Origin: an uncultured Eubacteriales bacterium
GTDB taxonomy: Bacteria; Bacillota; Clostridia; Oscillospirales; Acutalibacteraceae
Direction: 5' to 3'
DNA: 64,000 nt
Assembly (NCBI GenBank): GCA_951801675.1
Contig: CATONX010000010.1
Location: 1 to 64,000 of the forward strand
The translations under genes and the position numbers were made by a program. The notes beneath the pieces were generated by a model. It saw only the letters and a list, made by a program, of their open reading frames with translations, searched no databases and was not told where the DNA came from. This document shows, piece by piece, positions 42,261-51,945 of the stretch (position 1 is its first letter; each line of letters starts with the position of its first letter).

Positions 42261-44150
42261 CTAGCGGGAGGAGGGGGGATTTTTCTGCCTTGTGTGGCGC
42301 AGCTGGCCGCAAGCGCCGGTAAAGGGCGGAAGCACCAGCTGGTTTCCCTGCACCTCTACGCCGTGCATGGCCACCTGGGGAACAAAGCCCTGGGGCATGG
42401 AAACCGTGCGGGTTTGGTCGCCGGCGTTGACGGCGGTGAACAAAGACGTGTGTTTTCCAGTGCGCAGATAGGCGGCCACCGGCCCGTCGCACACCATGGG
42501 GACAAAGTCCCCGTCCGCCAAGCATGGGCAGGACCGCCTGAGCGCCCCTAACTTCTGGTACCAACCGATGAGCGACCGGTCCTCGTGTCCCCAGGGATAA
42601 CAGCCCCGGTTAAAGGGATCCCGGTAGCCCTCCATTCCCGCCTCGTCCCCGTAATAGAGGCAGGGGACGCCCGGCAGGGTATATTGCAACAGCGAGGCCA
42701 GCCGGAGCAGGATGAGCCCGTGGGCCCGCTGCCCCTCGGACAGACGTTTCCCCGCCTGCCACTCCCGGCCGTACCCCTTGTCCGGTTCGCCGCATAGGTA
42801 GGTGATCGCCCGTTCGGTGTCGTGGGTGCCGATGTGGTTCATCAGCACCCGCAGGGCCGGGCGGGGGTAGTTTTCACAGATGGAGAGCACCGCTTCCATC
42901 AAAAGGCCGCTGTCCCTTGTGCGCAGATACTCCAGAATCCCTTGACGGAAGGGGTAATTCATTACGCTGTCCAGCTGCTCGCCCAGCAGGAATTTGCGGC
43001 GTGCCCCGTAGCTTACCTTGTTGGACGCGTCCTCCCAGACCTCGCCCAAAATAAAGTTCTGCTCGTTTTCCTCCTTAACCGCGCGCCGAAACTCGTCTAA
43101 AAATCCGTCGGGCAGCTCGTCGGCCACGTCCAGCCGCCAGCCGGAGGCGCCCAAACGCAGCCATTTTTTCGCAATCCCCTCCTTGCCGCAGATGAACTGG
43201 AGAAAATCGGGGGACTCCTCCGTCACCTCCGGCAGGGTGGTAAAGCCCCACCAGCTTTGGTACTGGTCCGGCCACTTCTGAAACTTGTACCATGGATAAT
43301 AGGGGGATTCGGTGGTATTGTACGCGCCGTTGGGCGGGTAGCGCCCTTCCCGGTTGAAATACACCGAGTCCGACCCTGTGTGGCTGAACACGCCGTCGAG
43401 CATAATGCGGATGCGGTACTGCTGTGCGGTGCTGCACAGGCGGGCAAAATCCTCCTCGCTGCCCAGAAGCGGGTCGATGCGGCTGTAATCCGCCGTGTCG
43501 TAGCGGTGGTTGGAATGGGATTCGAAGATGGGGTTGAGGTAAAGGCAGGTGACGCCCAGCGCCTGCAAATAGGGAAGCTTTTGCCGGATGCCTTCCAGGT
43601 CCCCGCCGAAAAAGTCGGAATTGGTGATCTTTCCTTCGCTGTTGGGACGCCACTCGGGCTGTCCGCCCCAGTCCTCCCGCAGGGTGCGCCCGGCGGGCAG
43701 GTTCTCGTGGGGCATGCCGGACTTTGCAAACCGGTCGGGGAAGATCTGGTAGAGAATTCCCCCCGCCATCCAGGAGGGGGTCTGGTAATCCGGGTCATAG
43801 GCGGTCAGCTGCCAGAACTCCCCTTTTCCGAACTTGCCCTTTCCTCCCCCGTCCCGATGGATTTCTTCCAAGCCCCTGGCCGTGTCGCATTCAAAGGAGT
43901 ACCAGTAAAGACTGATGCGGCTGGGAGCGAAATCGCATTCCCACCACTCGTAGTCAAACCCTTCCATGCCGCACCAGAATAGGCCGTACACCTGAGCTTT
44001 GGCCTGGGAGTCCTCCCGGATGACCAAGCGTACCCCGGAGCAGTTCTTGCTGCGGGGGATGAGGACCTTGAAATGAACATTATGCCCGGCTTTGACCGCG
44101 CCGAAGGGCGAGCGGTGAACGAGGCTGCGGGAATCAAAGGGACATTGCAT
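42261..44150 (-). CDS. GH13 alpha-glycosidase (neopullulanase/maltogenic amylase type)
   Basis: 629 residues, no signal peptide, so cytoplasmic. An N-terminal beta domain (~1-120) is followed by the alpha-amylase barrel: GGILYQIFPDRFAKSG, LGVTCLYLNPIFESHSNHRY (region I), IMLDGVFSHTGSDS, SGWRLDVADELPDGF (region II, Asp nucleophile), NFILGEVWEDASN (region III, Glu acid/base) and LMNHIGTHDTERAITYL (region IV, Asp). All three catalytic residues are present. It should hydrolyse maltodextrins, perhaps in cooperation with GlgP. I chose the ATG at 44150 (AGGAG ten bases upstream); the frame upstream overlaps the NUDIX gene. Confidence 0.92.
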   Translation of the reverse strand: MQCPFDSRSLVHRSPFGAVKAGHNVHFKVLIPRSKNCSGVRLVIREDSQAKAQVYGLFWCGMEGFDYEWWECDFAPSRISLYWYSFECDTARGLEEIHRDGGGKGKFGKGEFWQLTAYDPDYQTPSWMAGGILYQIFPDRFAKSGMPHENLPAGRTLREDWGGQPEWRPNSEGKITNSDFFGGDLEGIRQKLPYLQALGVTCLYLNPIFESHSNHRYDTADYSRIDPLLGSEEDFARLCSTAQQYRIRIMLDGVFSHTGSDSVYFNREGRYPPNGAYNTTESPYYPWYKFQKWPDQYQSWWGFTTLPEVTEESPDFLQFICGKEGIAKKWLRLGASGWRLDVADELPDGFLDEFRRAVKEENEQNFILGEVWEDASNKVSYGARRKFLLGEQLDSVMNYPFRQGILEYLRTRDSGLLMEAVLSICENYPRPALRVLMNHIGTHDTERAITYLCGEPDKGYGREWQAGKRLSEGQRAHGLILLRLASLLQYTLPGVPCLYYGDEAGMEGYRDPFNRGCYPWGHEDRSLIGWYQKLGALRRSCPCLADGDFVPMVCDGPVAAYLRTGKHTSLFTAVNAGDQTRTVSMPQGFVPQVAMHGVEVQGNQLVLPPFTGACGQLRHTRQKNPPSSR

Positions 44151-44175
44151 CAAACATACACTCCTAAAGTTATTG

Positions 44176-44203
44176 GAAAAAGGGCCGGCTGCGTAATCCG
44201 GCC
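44176..44203 (-). terminator. Short terminator between NUDIX and GH13 genes
   Basis: Minus-strand GGCCGG and CCGGCC close a 9-base loop, followed by CTTTTT. Confidence 0.6.
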
Positions 44204-44209
44204 GCCGGC

Positions 44210-44773
44210 TTATTCCTCCTGTCCGGAAAAAGAAACCCCTTGCTGCAAGAGAAGAGCCAGCTTCATGATACACACCTGGGTTTTCGCGTCGATGATCTCG
44301 CCGGACAGGCACATCTGCACCGCCTGCTCCAGCGGGACCTTAACCGGCTCGACAAACTCGTCTTGGTCAGGACGGGGCGCGGTAAAATGAGAGATTTTCG
44401 CGCCGTACATGTAGATGGTTTCCCCGCAGTAGCCCGGGGTGGGCAGCATGAGCCCCAAATCCCGGTAGGAGACGGCAACGCCGCCCGTTTCCTCCAAAAG
44501 CTCCCGTTTGCCGCCTTCCAGAGGATCTTCCCCCTTCTCCAGCTTGCCTGCCGGCACCTCCAGAAGAATTTTGCGGTGGGGATACCGGAACTGGCGCACC
44601 AGCAGAATTTCCCCTTCCTTGGTCAGCGCCCCTACGCACACGCCGCCGGTGTGCTCGATCACTTCCCGTTCGGCAGGCTTGCCGTTGGGAAGGAGAATCT
44701 GGTCAACCCGGGTGTTGATGACCCGGCCCTTGAACTTATATTCCTGACTGACGGTAGTTTCGATGAATTCCAT
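44210..44773 (-). CDS. NUDIX hydrolase (ADP-ribose pyrophosphatase)
   Basis: 187 residues. The Nudix box is complete: GKLEKGEDPLEGGKRELLEE then TGG (G-x5-E-x7-RE-x2-EE-x-G), near residue 76. An N-terminal strand-rich part (YKFKGRVINTRVDQILLPNG) and the LVRQFRYPHRKILLEVPAG segment are typical of ADP-ribose pyrophosphatases (NudF type), which split ADP-ribose into AMP and ribose-5-phosphate. It lies just upstream of the GH13 gene with a terminator between, so co-transcription is uncertain. Confidence 0.92.
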   Translation of the reverse strand: MEFIETTVSQEYKFKGRVINTRVDQILLPNGKPAEREVIEHTGGVCVGALTKEGEILLVRQFRYPHRKILLEVPAGKLEKGEDPLEGGKRELLEETGGVAVSYRDLGLMLPTPGYCGETIYMYGAKISHFTAPRPDQDEFVEPVKVPLEQAVQMCLSGEIIDAKTQVCIMKLALLLQQGVSFSGQEE

Positions 44774-44955
44774 GGCTGCCTCCTACGTATACGATGGGGC
44801 ATTTCGCCCCGAATGCTTCTATTATACGCGCAAAACCTGTAAAAACCAAGGGATCGAAGCGGGATTGCTCATGGGAATCGAAAAAGGAAAAGGCTTTTTG
44901 ATAATAAGGTGAAATCTGTTAATAATTTTGTAGGGAAATTGTAACCGGGATGACA

Positions 44956-44984
44956 TTGCATTTTCACAATGGCGATGGTAGTAT
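44956..44984 (+). promoter_or_regulatory. Probable promoter of the deacetylase gene
   Basis: TTGCAT (44956-44961) and TAGTAT (44979-44984), spacing 17. Confidence 0.5.
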
Positions 44985-45036
44985 GGTAGACATAATTGCG
45001 AAATTATGATGACATTGAGAGTGAAGAGGGAGACAA

Positions 45037-46461
45037 ATGCGAAAAAAGGCCCTTAGCGCGCTGCTTGCGGCAATCCTGCTGCTTACGATTCTGACCGGCT
45101 GCAATGGAGATCCCGTGTCTGCTCCGGTGGGCGGCCATGTCTCCTCCCAAGGGGGAAGCAGCACCCTGCCCCCGGATTCTTCGGTGCTGTCCCAAACTTC
45201 CGCCACCCCGCAGATCATCGGGGAGGACGATGGGGTGCGCATCATTCGTTTCCGGGAGGAATCGGATGAATGCTACATTCATGTTCTGTACGGCGCTTTT
45301 AAGGTCAAGGAACTAGACGCTATGATCAAGGACGAGGTCTATCGGAGGATTGACCGGTTCCAGCAGCGCCGCTTAACCGCCATGAGCGAAACCAGCCGTA
45401 ATGACACCTATCTGACCATGCAGTACGAGCAGGCGCGCTACGATGCGGATACGGTCACGCTCGCTTTTGAGAGCAATGAGATGCGGCAAGGGCAGTTTAT
45501 CCACGATTCTTTTGCCTTCTGCGTGAATACCAGCACGGGAGAGCGAAAGTATCTGAAGGATTTTGTGGACTTCGACGGGGCAAAGGCGTTTTTGGTGGAG
45601 CAATCGGCCCGGGCGGTCCTCAAACAGTATCCCCAGCTGGAAGAAGGCTATGTAAGGGATAAAATCGACGCAAACCTCAAGGATACCTCTGATTTCATCA
45701 TTGAGCCGGACACCCTTACCCTGCTTTTCGACGCGGACCTGTTCGGTATGACTCAATACGGTGTCACCATCCGGGTGCCCGTTTCCCGCGTGGAGATCGA
45801 CACCTATCTTAAAGAAAAGAAAGAAGCGGAGAATTCCCAGGGGCAGACGCCCCAGGACCCGCCCGCCGCCCCGCCGGCTGACACCCCAACGCCCCCCGCC
45901 GAGGGGGATAAGGTGGTCTGCTTGACCTTTGACGACGGCCCCCATGCTACCAACACTTCCGTCCTGCTGGACCTGTTGGGCCAATACCAGGCGAAGGCGA
46001 CCTTCTTCGTGGTAGGCAACCGAGCGGAAAAGTACGGCCAGGTGCTCAGCCGGGCTGCAGCCGAGGGACACGCCGTGGGTAACCACACCTACAGCCACGC
46101 GAACCTGACCAAGCTTTCCGCTGGGGACAAGCTCGGCCAAGTGACGAGCGGGGCACAGGCCATTGAAAACGCATGCGGAGTTTCCCCCAAGCTCATCCGC
46201 CCGCCTTACGGGGCCCGCGCGCCGGGCGAAACCGAAATTGCCGGGGAAAGGGTCACGCTGTGGGATGTAGATCCGCAAGACTGGAAATACAAGGACCCTC
46301 AGCGGGTAGCCTCTCACATTTTATCTCATGTACAAAGCGGTTCGATTGTCCTGCTGCACGACCTGTATGCCACTTCGGTGGAGGCGGCTGGAATCGTTTT
46401 GCAGGAGCTTTCCGCTCAGGGCTATCGGTTTGTCACCGTGGAAGAACTATGGGGACTATAA
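45037..46461 (+). CDS. Polysaccharide deacetylase lipoprotein (PdaC-like)
   Basis: 474 residues. A lipoprotein signal peptide (MRKKALSALLAAILLLTILT then GCNGD, lipobox Cys ~22) is followed by a low-complexity linker. Next is a DUF3298/DUF4163-like domain (~65-255) and a Pro-rich hinge (TPQDPPAAPPADTPTPPAEG). The NodB deacetylase domain follows: CLTFDDGPHATNTSVLLDLL, GHAVGNHTYSHANLTKL (HxxxH metal site), RPPYGARAPGE, VDPQDWKY and GSIVLLHDLY. The arrangement matches Bacillus PdaC, which deacetylates peptidoglycan N-acetylmuramic acid. It acts at the outer membrane face. The ATG follows GAGGGAGACAA. Confidence 0.92.
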   Translation: MRKKALSALLAAILLLTILTGCNGDPVSAPVGGHVSSQGGSSTLPPDSSVLSQTSATPQIIGEDDGVRIIRFREESDECYIHVLYGAFKVKELDAMIKDEVYRRIDRFQQRRLTAMSETSRNDTYLTMQYEQARYDADTVTLAFESNEMRQGQFIHDSFAFCVNTSTGERKYLKDFVDFDGAKAFLVEQSARAVLKQYPQLEEGYVRDKIDANLKDTSDFIIEPDTLTLLFDADLFGMTQYGVTIRVPVSRVEIDTYLKEKKEAENSQGQTPQDPPAAPPADTPTPPAEGDKVVCLTFDDGPHATNTSVLLDLLGQYQAKATFFVVGNRAEKYGQVLSRAAAEGHAVGNHTYSHANLTKLSAGDKLGQVTSGAQAIENACGVSPKLIRPPYGARAPGETEIAGERVTLWDVDPQDWKYKDPQRVASHILSHVQSGSIVLLHDLYATSVEAAGIVLQELSAQGYRFVTVEELWGL

Positions 46462-46493
46462 ATAAAACAAAAGGCTTTCATGCAAATACAAGG

Positions 46494-46535
46494 AAGCCGG
46501 CCAAAACGTGGTAATACACGTTTTGGCCGGCTTTT
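46494..46535 (+). terminator. Terminator after the deacetylase gene
   Basis: AAGCCGGCCAAAACGTG and CACGTTTTGGCCGGCTT form a perfect 17-bp stem, then TT. Confidence 0.9.
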
Positions 46536-46608
46536 ACTTACCGTCGCCGCTCGGAAGGATCCCCATCGTTCCGGTGGCCCCGTGCCTGCTCTGGAACCTT
46601 CTGCCGCT

Positions 46609-46884
46609 CTATCCCAGCGAGCGGACCAATTGCATGTCGTGCAGAATATCCCAGAAAGTGGTTGGCGTTACTTGACTGCGCGCCAACAAGTGCAAAAATT
46701 CCATCGCATCGTCGGAGGTCATTACCATGTTATGGATTTCCTCCCGTTCTTCGCTTCCGTCGGGATGATACAAAATCACCTCGAAACTGAATTCGCTTGG
46801 ATGCTCTTCGGTGACCAAGTAGTCCACCCGGATACACCGTTTCTCGGAAATAATGCACTGCTTTAACCGGTGATGCATTTTCAT
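46609..46884 (-). CDS. Small conserved protein (DUF6514-like)
   Basis: 91 residues, soluble. The text RVDYLVTEEHPSEFSFEVIL and NMVMTSDDAMEFLHLLARSQ, then VTPTTFWDILHDM, resembles small Clostridial proteins that I recall as DUF6514; function unknown. I take the ATG at 46884, six bases after GGAGG. A GTG directly before it and an ATG at 46878 are alternatives. Its 5' leader carries a GTGA-N7-TCAC dyad between the -10 and the ribosome binding site, so it may be repressed by an unknown factor. Confidence 0.75.
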   Translation of the reverse strand: MKMHHRLKQCIISEKRCIRVDYLVTEEHPSEFSFEVILYHPDGSEEREEIHNMVMTSDDAMEFLHLLARSQVTPTTFWDILHDMQLVRSLG

Positions 46885-46906
46885 CACGCTCCTCCTCCAA
46901 ATTGAT

Positions 46907-46927
46907 AATGTGAAAACATATCACATT
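46907..46927. promoter_or_regulatory. Dyad in the leader of the DUF6514-like gene
   Basis: AATGTGA-N7-TCACATT, a perfect 7-bp dyad. Its core (46910-46924) has the same GTGA-N7-TCAC geometry as the palindrome array. It lies between the -10 TATAAT (46937-46942) and the start codon. Confidence 0.5.
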
Positions 46928-46936
46928 TCATTGCCT

Positions 46937-46964
46937 ATTATACTCTGTTTTTGTGAATTTGAAA
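46937..46964 (-). promoter_or_regulatory. Promoter of the DUF6514-like gene
   Basis: Minus-strand TTTCAA (46959-46964) and TATAAT (46937-46942), spacing 16. Confidence 0.5.
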
Positions 46965-47070
46965 CCATTGCGGCTGACTTCTTTTCTGTCAATACTGGAA
47001 AATTAGATGGACGAATCAACCAAATTAACAGCAGGTCAATTTTGCGAGTCAAAATTCGATACTTTCCGCA

Positions 47071-49545
47071 TCAAGTGTTGAAAACTTCGACCAAGGTTAC
47101 TTCGTGTGGTTCCAAAGTGAGTGCAATTTTTGCCTGTCCATCAAAGTTTACGGTTTTGATCTTGACATCCGGGGTGGACTTGGCACGCAGGATCTGGATG
47201 TCGCAGGGGTGGCAATAGGTGGGCGCACCCATCTTCAGCCATGCGTCATAGCCCGAGCCAAATTCCCGGTTGACCCGGTAACGTTTCATGCGATAAGTTC
47301 CGTTGAGCCCATTGAGCAGAAAGGTAAAGGATTTGGCCATCTCGGTGGGAAAGATGCCGTACCGCTCGGTTTTGGTAAAGCCGGACAGCTCCAGAGAAGC
47401 GAACGCCGCGTCGTAATGGCAGTAGTTCCAACAGAGAATCTGATAGCAACCGTCATCGCTGGTGGTAATGATATGGTTGTCGCTTACGGAAAGGACGGTA
47501 TCGCCCAGACGGGTGAGCAGCCAAATGGCGTTATAGGAGCTTTTCTTGATGCCGCTCTCTGAAAGCATGCCGCTGCCGCCGTAAAATCCGTCCGGCATGA
47601 TGCTGGTGCCGAGAATGCGGATGTCGGTAAAGTTGGAAAAACTGACCGAAGAGGCTAGCTGACTGAATGCAACCATGTTTTTCACGATGAAGGGTCCCAT
47701 GTAGCTGATATCATGGAGCAGATCGTCCGGGAATAAGGTGGTGTTGAAACGGCTGACCTGCACGGGAAGGGTGCTTAGGCCCAACCGGTCCATTTCCTGG
47801 CGGATAGCAGTAACGTAGCGAACCGGCGCGTTTTCGTCGCCCAACGCGAACTTGCCGCACTTGCATAGCTCCTTCATAGAGGTGGGCCACAGGTTCACAA
47901 CCTCTTCCCTGGCTACGCCGTCTGCCAGTACCACTTGAGTGACGTTCCATCCCAGGAAATCCAGGTTCACGTCCTCCCGGCGCAGGTAATGCACAAAGCC
48001 TTCCAGCCAGCCGTTATAGCAGCTGGCCAGGCTGATGCCGCTGCATCCTACCCGAATGTTGCGGTCAAAGGCTTTGACCGCGTAAAAGGTGCGGCAGAAC
48101 AGCTCATAAAAGCTTTCCTTTGTTCCGGCCCAGTACTGGTTGGAATCGGGTGAGTTCCAAATGGCGAACTGCCATTCGGTTACCCGGCGTTTTCCATACC
48201 GGTCGATCAGGTGATGCAGCAGACCCCGGATCATATCAATCCAGTATTCGAGGTTTTTTGGAGGACTGGCTCCGCCCAGAGAAGCGTCGGCCGCCAGACG
48301 GATGGAAGTCTGACCCAGTTCAATCACCGGCTTGACGCCCATGGGAACTACCGTGTCAAGCAGCTTGTCCACCAGTGTATAATCGTACATGGGCGAACCG
48401 CCCGGCGATTCGTTGTACACCCGCATGTAGTAATTGAGCATGTTGCCGCAGTAAATATAGTCGTACTGGATTTCCTGCAAAAGAGAGGCAAACTGCTCTT
48501 TCCAGGCATGACCCAGCCCGTCGCTGGCGTGCTCAAAAATGCATACCCTGTTCCAAACCTTATGTAGGGGCTTGCCACGGTCATATACGTTGAGTATAAT
48601 CTTATGAGGTGTTTCCATGGGCAAAGCAGGCGGTTTGGGATGATAGTTGAGCTTGCGCAGAATATCGTCGAGCATGTCCGCATCGAAATAGTGCTCTTCA
48701 CGCAGCTTATGCCGGGCCATCATGTTGACGGAATTCTTCCGGTAATGAGTGGGCGTTTCGCCGTAGATATCCCGGAAGGCCTTGTAATAGGCGGCCACTG
48801 TGGTGAAGCCGTGCTTTTGCGAAATCGCCAGAATGGTGGCCTTGGTGTCCATCAGATCGTGCAGGCTCATGCGAACCCGGACGCTGTTGATATACTGGGA
48901 GATGGGCATGCCGATCCGTTTGTGGAAAAGCCGGGACAGGTACTGGGGATTGAGGCAGGCTACCGACGCCAGCGTATCCAGCGACCATTCGGACAGATAG
49001 TTTTTATCGATGTAATCGAGCACCACGCTCAGCGGATCGTCCGGCTTTAGCGAAAGGGACGCCGAACGCCGTTCGGTTTCCTGAAAGGATTTAGCAAGCT
49101 GCTGAATGAGGAGATTGCATAGGTTGAGCAAAGTCAGTGCGTAACCGTCCTTCTGGGTGGAGGCCTCCATCAGCATCTCCGCAAAGAGCTGATAGACGTT
49201 GTCCAGATCCTCGTCGGTGGCGGTGGGCGCCTGCAGGGAAAAGGTCATGGTTTTCAGTTCCGGCCAGACGTCGTAATAGTTTTGCATATCAATGCGCAGC
49301 ATAAGGATGATCGCATCCCCTTGCCGGACGGTGACGTGATGCATCTGCATGGGATTGACAATTTGCAGTTGGCCCACCTTCATGTCGATGGTGTTTTCGC
49401 TGGTGGTAAGAGTCGTTTCACCGGTCAAGGGCAGCAGAAGATTCAATTCGTGGTGGCAGTGCCATGTGCCGTTAAAGCTTGTGACAGAATAGATGCGAAA
49501 TGGCAGACGAGAAGAAAAGTTCAGAAGTTCGTGCATGGCGTTCAC
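47071..49545 (-). CDS. AraC-family regulator fused to a degenerate GH39-like domain
   Basis: 824 residues. A cupin-like sensor (residues ~15-95, WHCHHELNLLLPLTGETTLT; VNPMQMHHVTVRQGD) is followed by an AraC DNA-binding domain (~165-270, LDTLASVACLNPQYLSRLFH; GFTTVAAYYKAFRDIYGETP) and a GH39 xylosidase-like barrel (~310-820). In GH39 enzymes the acid/base Glu sits in a WNEPN-type motif. Here it reads AIWNSPDSNQYW (464-466 NSP). The nucleophile region, usually TEFN/TEWN, reads VSRFNTT (597-603). Both Glu appear lost, so this half is probably a ligand sensor, not an enzyme. It starts at a GTG five bases after GGGGGTG. It may control glycan use genes elsewhere. Confidence 0.85.
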   Translation of the reverse strand: MNAMHELLNFSSRLPFRIYSVTSFNGTWHCHHELNLLLPLTGETTLTTSENTIDMKVGQLQIVNPMQMHHVTVRQGDAIILMLRIDMQNYYDVWPELKTMTFSLQAPTATDEDLDNVYQLFAEMLMEASTQKDGYALTLLNLCNLLIQQLAKSFQETERRSASLSLKPDDPLSVVLDYIDKNYLSEWSLDTLASVACLNPQYLSRLFHKRIGMPISQYINSVRVRMSLHDLMDTKATILAISQKHGFTTVAAYYKAFRDIYGETPTHYRKNSVNMMARHKLREEHYFDADMLDDILRKLNYHPKPPALPMETPHKIILNVYDRGKPLHKVWNRVCIFEHASDGLGHAWKEQFASLLQEIQYDYIYCGNMLNYYMRVYNESPGGSPMYDYTLVDKLLDTVVPMGVKPVIELGQTSIRLAADASLGGASPPKNLEYWIDMIRGLLHHLIDRYGKRRVTEWQFAIWNSPDSNQYWAGTKESFYELFCRTFYAVKAFDRNIRVGCSGISLASCYNGWLEGFVHYLRREDVNLDFLGWNVTQVVLADGVAREEVVNLWPTSMKELCKCGKFALGDENAPVRYVTAIRQEMDRLGLSTLPVQVSRFNTTLFPDDLLHDISYMGPFIVKNMVAFSQLASSVSFSNFTDIRILGTSIMPDGFYGGSGMLSESGIKKSSYNAIWLLTRLGDTVLSVSDNHIITTSDDGCYQILCWNYCHYDAAFASLELSGFTKTERYGIFPTEMAKSFTFLLNGLNGTYRMKRYRVNREFGSGYDAWLKMGAPTYCHPCDIQILRAKSTPDVKIKTVNFDGQAKIALTLEPHEVTLVEVFNT

Positions 49546-49857
49546 ATCATCACCCCCTTCGATTCATTGGCTCAAAACCCGCCGGCTTGCAGAAGAACGG
49601 CAGGAACATTGAAACCAGTGTTGTGTAACATCTTACACAAAAAGAAATTTTTATACGAACTTGAAGATTATACCTGCAAAAAGGGAACGAAACCAACCCT
49701 CTTTCGCGACACGATTTTTATTTTTCAGTTGCCTGACGCCAAAGAGGCGGTTGTATTCCGGATGCCGATTCCGGCCGCATCCGGGTAAAAGCAGGGATTG
49801 CGAAAGGCCGCGTGCTTGGACGCCCTGTTTCGGCGGACTGGGCAGCCTTCCACCCGC
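49546..49857. other. Intergenic region between fhs and the AraC-GH39 gene
   Basis: No gene is seen. It contains the dyad at 49621-49640 and a hairpin at 49758-49784 (CCGGATGC, 12-base loop, GCATCCGG) that may terminate fhs. AT-rich stretches around 49640-49700 probably hold the AraC promoter, but no convincing hexamer pair was found. Confidence 0.5.
49621..49640. promoter_or_regulatory. Dyad upstream of the AraC-GH39 gene
   Basis: TTGTGTAA-catc-TTACACAA, a perfect 8+4+8 inverted repeat 76 bases before the GTG start. AraC proteins usually bind direct repeats, so another regulator may bind here. Confidence 0.5.
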
Positions 49858-51537
49858 TTAAAAAAGTCCGATGATTTTCCCAGAGTCGTCCACATCGATG
49901 GACTGAGCCGCCGGAACTTTTGGCAGGCCCGGCATGGTCATGATGTCTCCGGTGAGGACGACGACAAAACCCGCGCCCGCGGACACCTTTGCCCCGCGCA
50001 CGGTAATGCGAAAGCCTTTGGGCCAGCCCAATTTGGCCGGGTCGTCAGAGAAGGAGTACTGGGTCTTGGCCATGCATACCGGAAAACGGCCGAAGCCCAG
50101 GGCTTCCAGGCGGCCCAGCTCCTTGGCCGCGGCTGGAGTGAAATCGACTCCGTCCGCCCCGTATACCTGGCGGGCCACTGTCTCGATCTTCTCTTTCAGG
50201 GGCAGATCGTCTTCATAGAGGGGCGAGAACCGGTTTTCTTTCTGGTCGATGGCGTCAAGGACGGCGTTTGCCAGCTCGACGCCTCCTTGCGAGCCCTTGG
50301 CCCATACTTCCGACAGAGCTACCGCCGCGCCTCGCTTTGCGCATTCCTCTCGGATGAGCGCAAGCTCCGCTTCGGTGTCCTGCGGGAAGCGGTTGATGGC
50401 CACCACCACCGGCAGCCCGTACCGCTTAGTCAGGTTCTCCAGATGGTGCAGAAGGTTCGGCAGGCCCTGTTCCAGCGCCGGGAGGTTTTCCTCCCCCAGA
50501 TGCTCCTTCGAAACGCCGCCGTGATGCTTCAAAGCCCGCACGGTCGCCACCAGTACGGCGGCGGCGGGCGTTAAGCCGCCGAAGCGGCACTTGATGTCAA
50601 GAAACTTTTCCGCGCCCAAGTCCGCGCCGAAGCCGGCCTCCGTCACCACATAGTCCGCCAGCTTCAGGGCGGTCTTAGTGGCGGTGATGGAGTTGCAGCC
50701 GTGGGCGATATTCGCAAAGGGACCGCCGTGAACAAAAGAAGGAGTATGCTCCAGAGTCTGGACCAAGTTGGGCTTGAGCGCGTCCTTTAAAAGAGCGGCC
50801 ATGGCGCCCTGGGCCTTCAAGTCTCCCGCGGTAACCGGATGGTCTTCCCGGGTATAGCCCACTACGATCCGGCCAAGGCGGGCCTTGAGATCCGCAAGGC
50901 TGTTCGACAGGCACAAAATCGCCATGATTTCCGAAGCCACCGTGATGTCGAACCCGTCCTCCCTGGGCACGCCGTTGACCCGGCCGCCTAAGCCGTCGGT
51001 GACAAAGCGAAGCTGCCGGTCGTTCATATCCACACACCGCTTCCAGGTGATGCGGCGCACGTCGATTTTGAGCTCGTTGCCCTGGAAGATATGGTTATCG
51101 AGCATGGCGGCCAGCAGATTGTTGGCTGCGCCGATGGCGTGCATATCTCCGGTAAAATGCAGGTTAATGTCCTCCATCGGCACCACTTGGGCGTAACCGC
51201 CGCCGGCGGCGCCCCCTTTGATGCCGAACACCGGGCCTAAGGAAGGTTCCCGCAGGCACAGCAGGACCTTTTTGCCAATGCGGTGCATAGCGTCGGCCAG
51301 CCCTACGCTGGTGGTGGTCTTCCCTTCCCCGGCGGGGGTCGGGGAGATGGCGGTCACCAGAATCAGCTTGCCGTCCGGCTTTTCGGCCAGGGAATCGAGC
51401 AGGCTCAAGTCCACTTTGGCTTTGTAGCGGCCATAAGGTTCCAAATAACGGTCGGGGATACCGGCCGCCTCTGCAACTTGGGGAATGGGCAGCATTTTAT
51501 TCTCCTGCGCGATTTCAATATCGGTTTTGTAATCCAT
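49858..51537 (-). CDS. fhs: Formate-tetrahydrofolate ligase
   Basis: 559 residues, the usual length. Makes 10-formyl-THF from formate, THF and ATP: one-carbon supply and the methyl branch of acetogenesis. Features: ATP loop [80 protein letters not shown] and [20 protein letters not shown] chose the ATG at 51537; the frame is open 41 codons further, but the promoter lies there. Single gene with its own promoter. Confidence 0.97.
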   Translation of the reverse strand: MDYKTDIEIAQENKMLPIPQVAEAAGIPDRYLEPYGRYKAKVDLSLLDSLAEKPDGKLILVTAISPTPAGEGKTTTSVGLADAMHRIGKKVLLCLREPSLGPVFGIKGGAAGGGYAQVVPMEDINLHFTGDMHAIGAANNLLAAMLDNHIFQGNELKIDVRRITWKRCVDMNDRQLRFVTDGLGGRVNGVPREDGFDITVASEIMAILCLSNSLADLKARLGRIVVGYTREDHPVTAGDLKAQGAMAALLKDALKPNLVQTLEHTPSFVHGGPFANIAHGCNSITATKTALKLADYVVTEAGFGADLGAEKFLDIKCRFGGLTPAAAVLVATVRALKHHGGVSKEHLGEENLPALEQGLPNLLHHLENLTKRYGLPVVVAINRFPQDTEAELALIREECAKRGAAVALSEVWAKGSQGGVELANAVLDAIDQKENRFSPLYEDDLPLKEKIETVARQVYGADGVDFTPAAAKELGRLEALGFGRFPVCMAKTQYSFSDDPAKLGWPKGFRITVRGAKVSAGAGFVVVLTGDIMTMPGLPKVPAAQSIDVDDSGKIIGLF

Positions 51538-51631
51538 GGGCCTGCACCGCCTCGTTTGTTTTTGGGGAGCAATCCACAATTGTGGAAAGTCTGTTGAAAA
51601 GATTTCACCTATTGGTTTCTTTATGCAGTTT

Positions 51632-51660
51632 ATTATATAGTATTTCCTAAATTTTCGCAA
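51632..51660 (-). promoter_or_regulatory. Sigma-A promoter of fhs
   Basis: Minus-strand TTGCGA (51655-51660) and TATAAT (51632-51637), spacing 17. The AT-rich stretch 51661-51890 beyond it holds no gene that I can support. Confidence 0.75.
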
Positions 51661-51890
51661 TCAAATATATGCAGAAGATTCGCACATTTTTGCTACTTTT
51701 TGCGAAACTTTGGGCAAAAATAAGCGATTTATATGAAATTGTATTTTTGGTTGCGAGAAATTAAGTAGAAATGATAGAGAGTTTGCCCTAATAACTGGTA
51801 GAATTCGCTGGAAAGAAAAATGACAATTTATCGAAACGGGGCGCATTTATATGCGAGAAAGGCTACCGGCCCCATATTGTTTCTCAATAG

Positions 51891-51934
51891 AAAAAACCGC
51901 CCGCTTTGTGATGAATTTCCACAAAGCGGGCGGT
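51891..51934 (-). terminator. Terminator of spoVT
   Basis: ACCGCCCGCTTTGTG and CACAAAGCGGGCGGT form a perfect 15-bp stem, followed on the minus strand by six T. Confidence 0.93.
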
Positions 51935-51945
51935 CCGGGCTTCTG

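Noticed and set aside
42261..44312. Full 683-codon frame of the GH13 gene
   Set aside because: The first 54 codons overlap the NUDIX gene and lack family sequence; the ATG at 44150 has a ribosome binding site.
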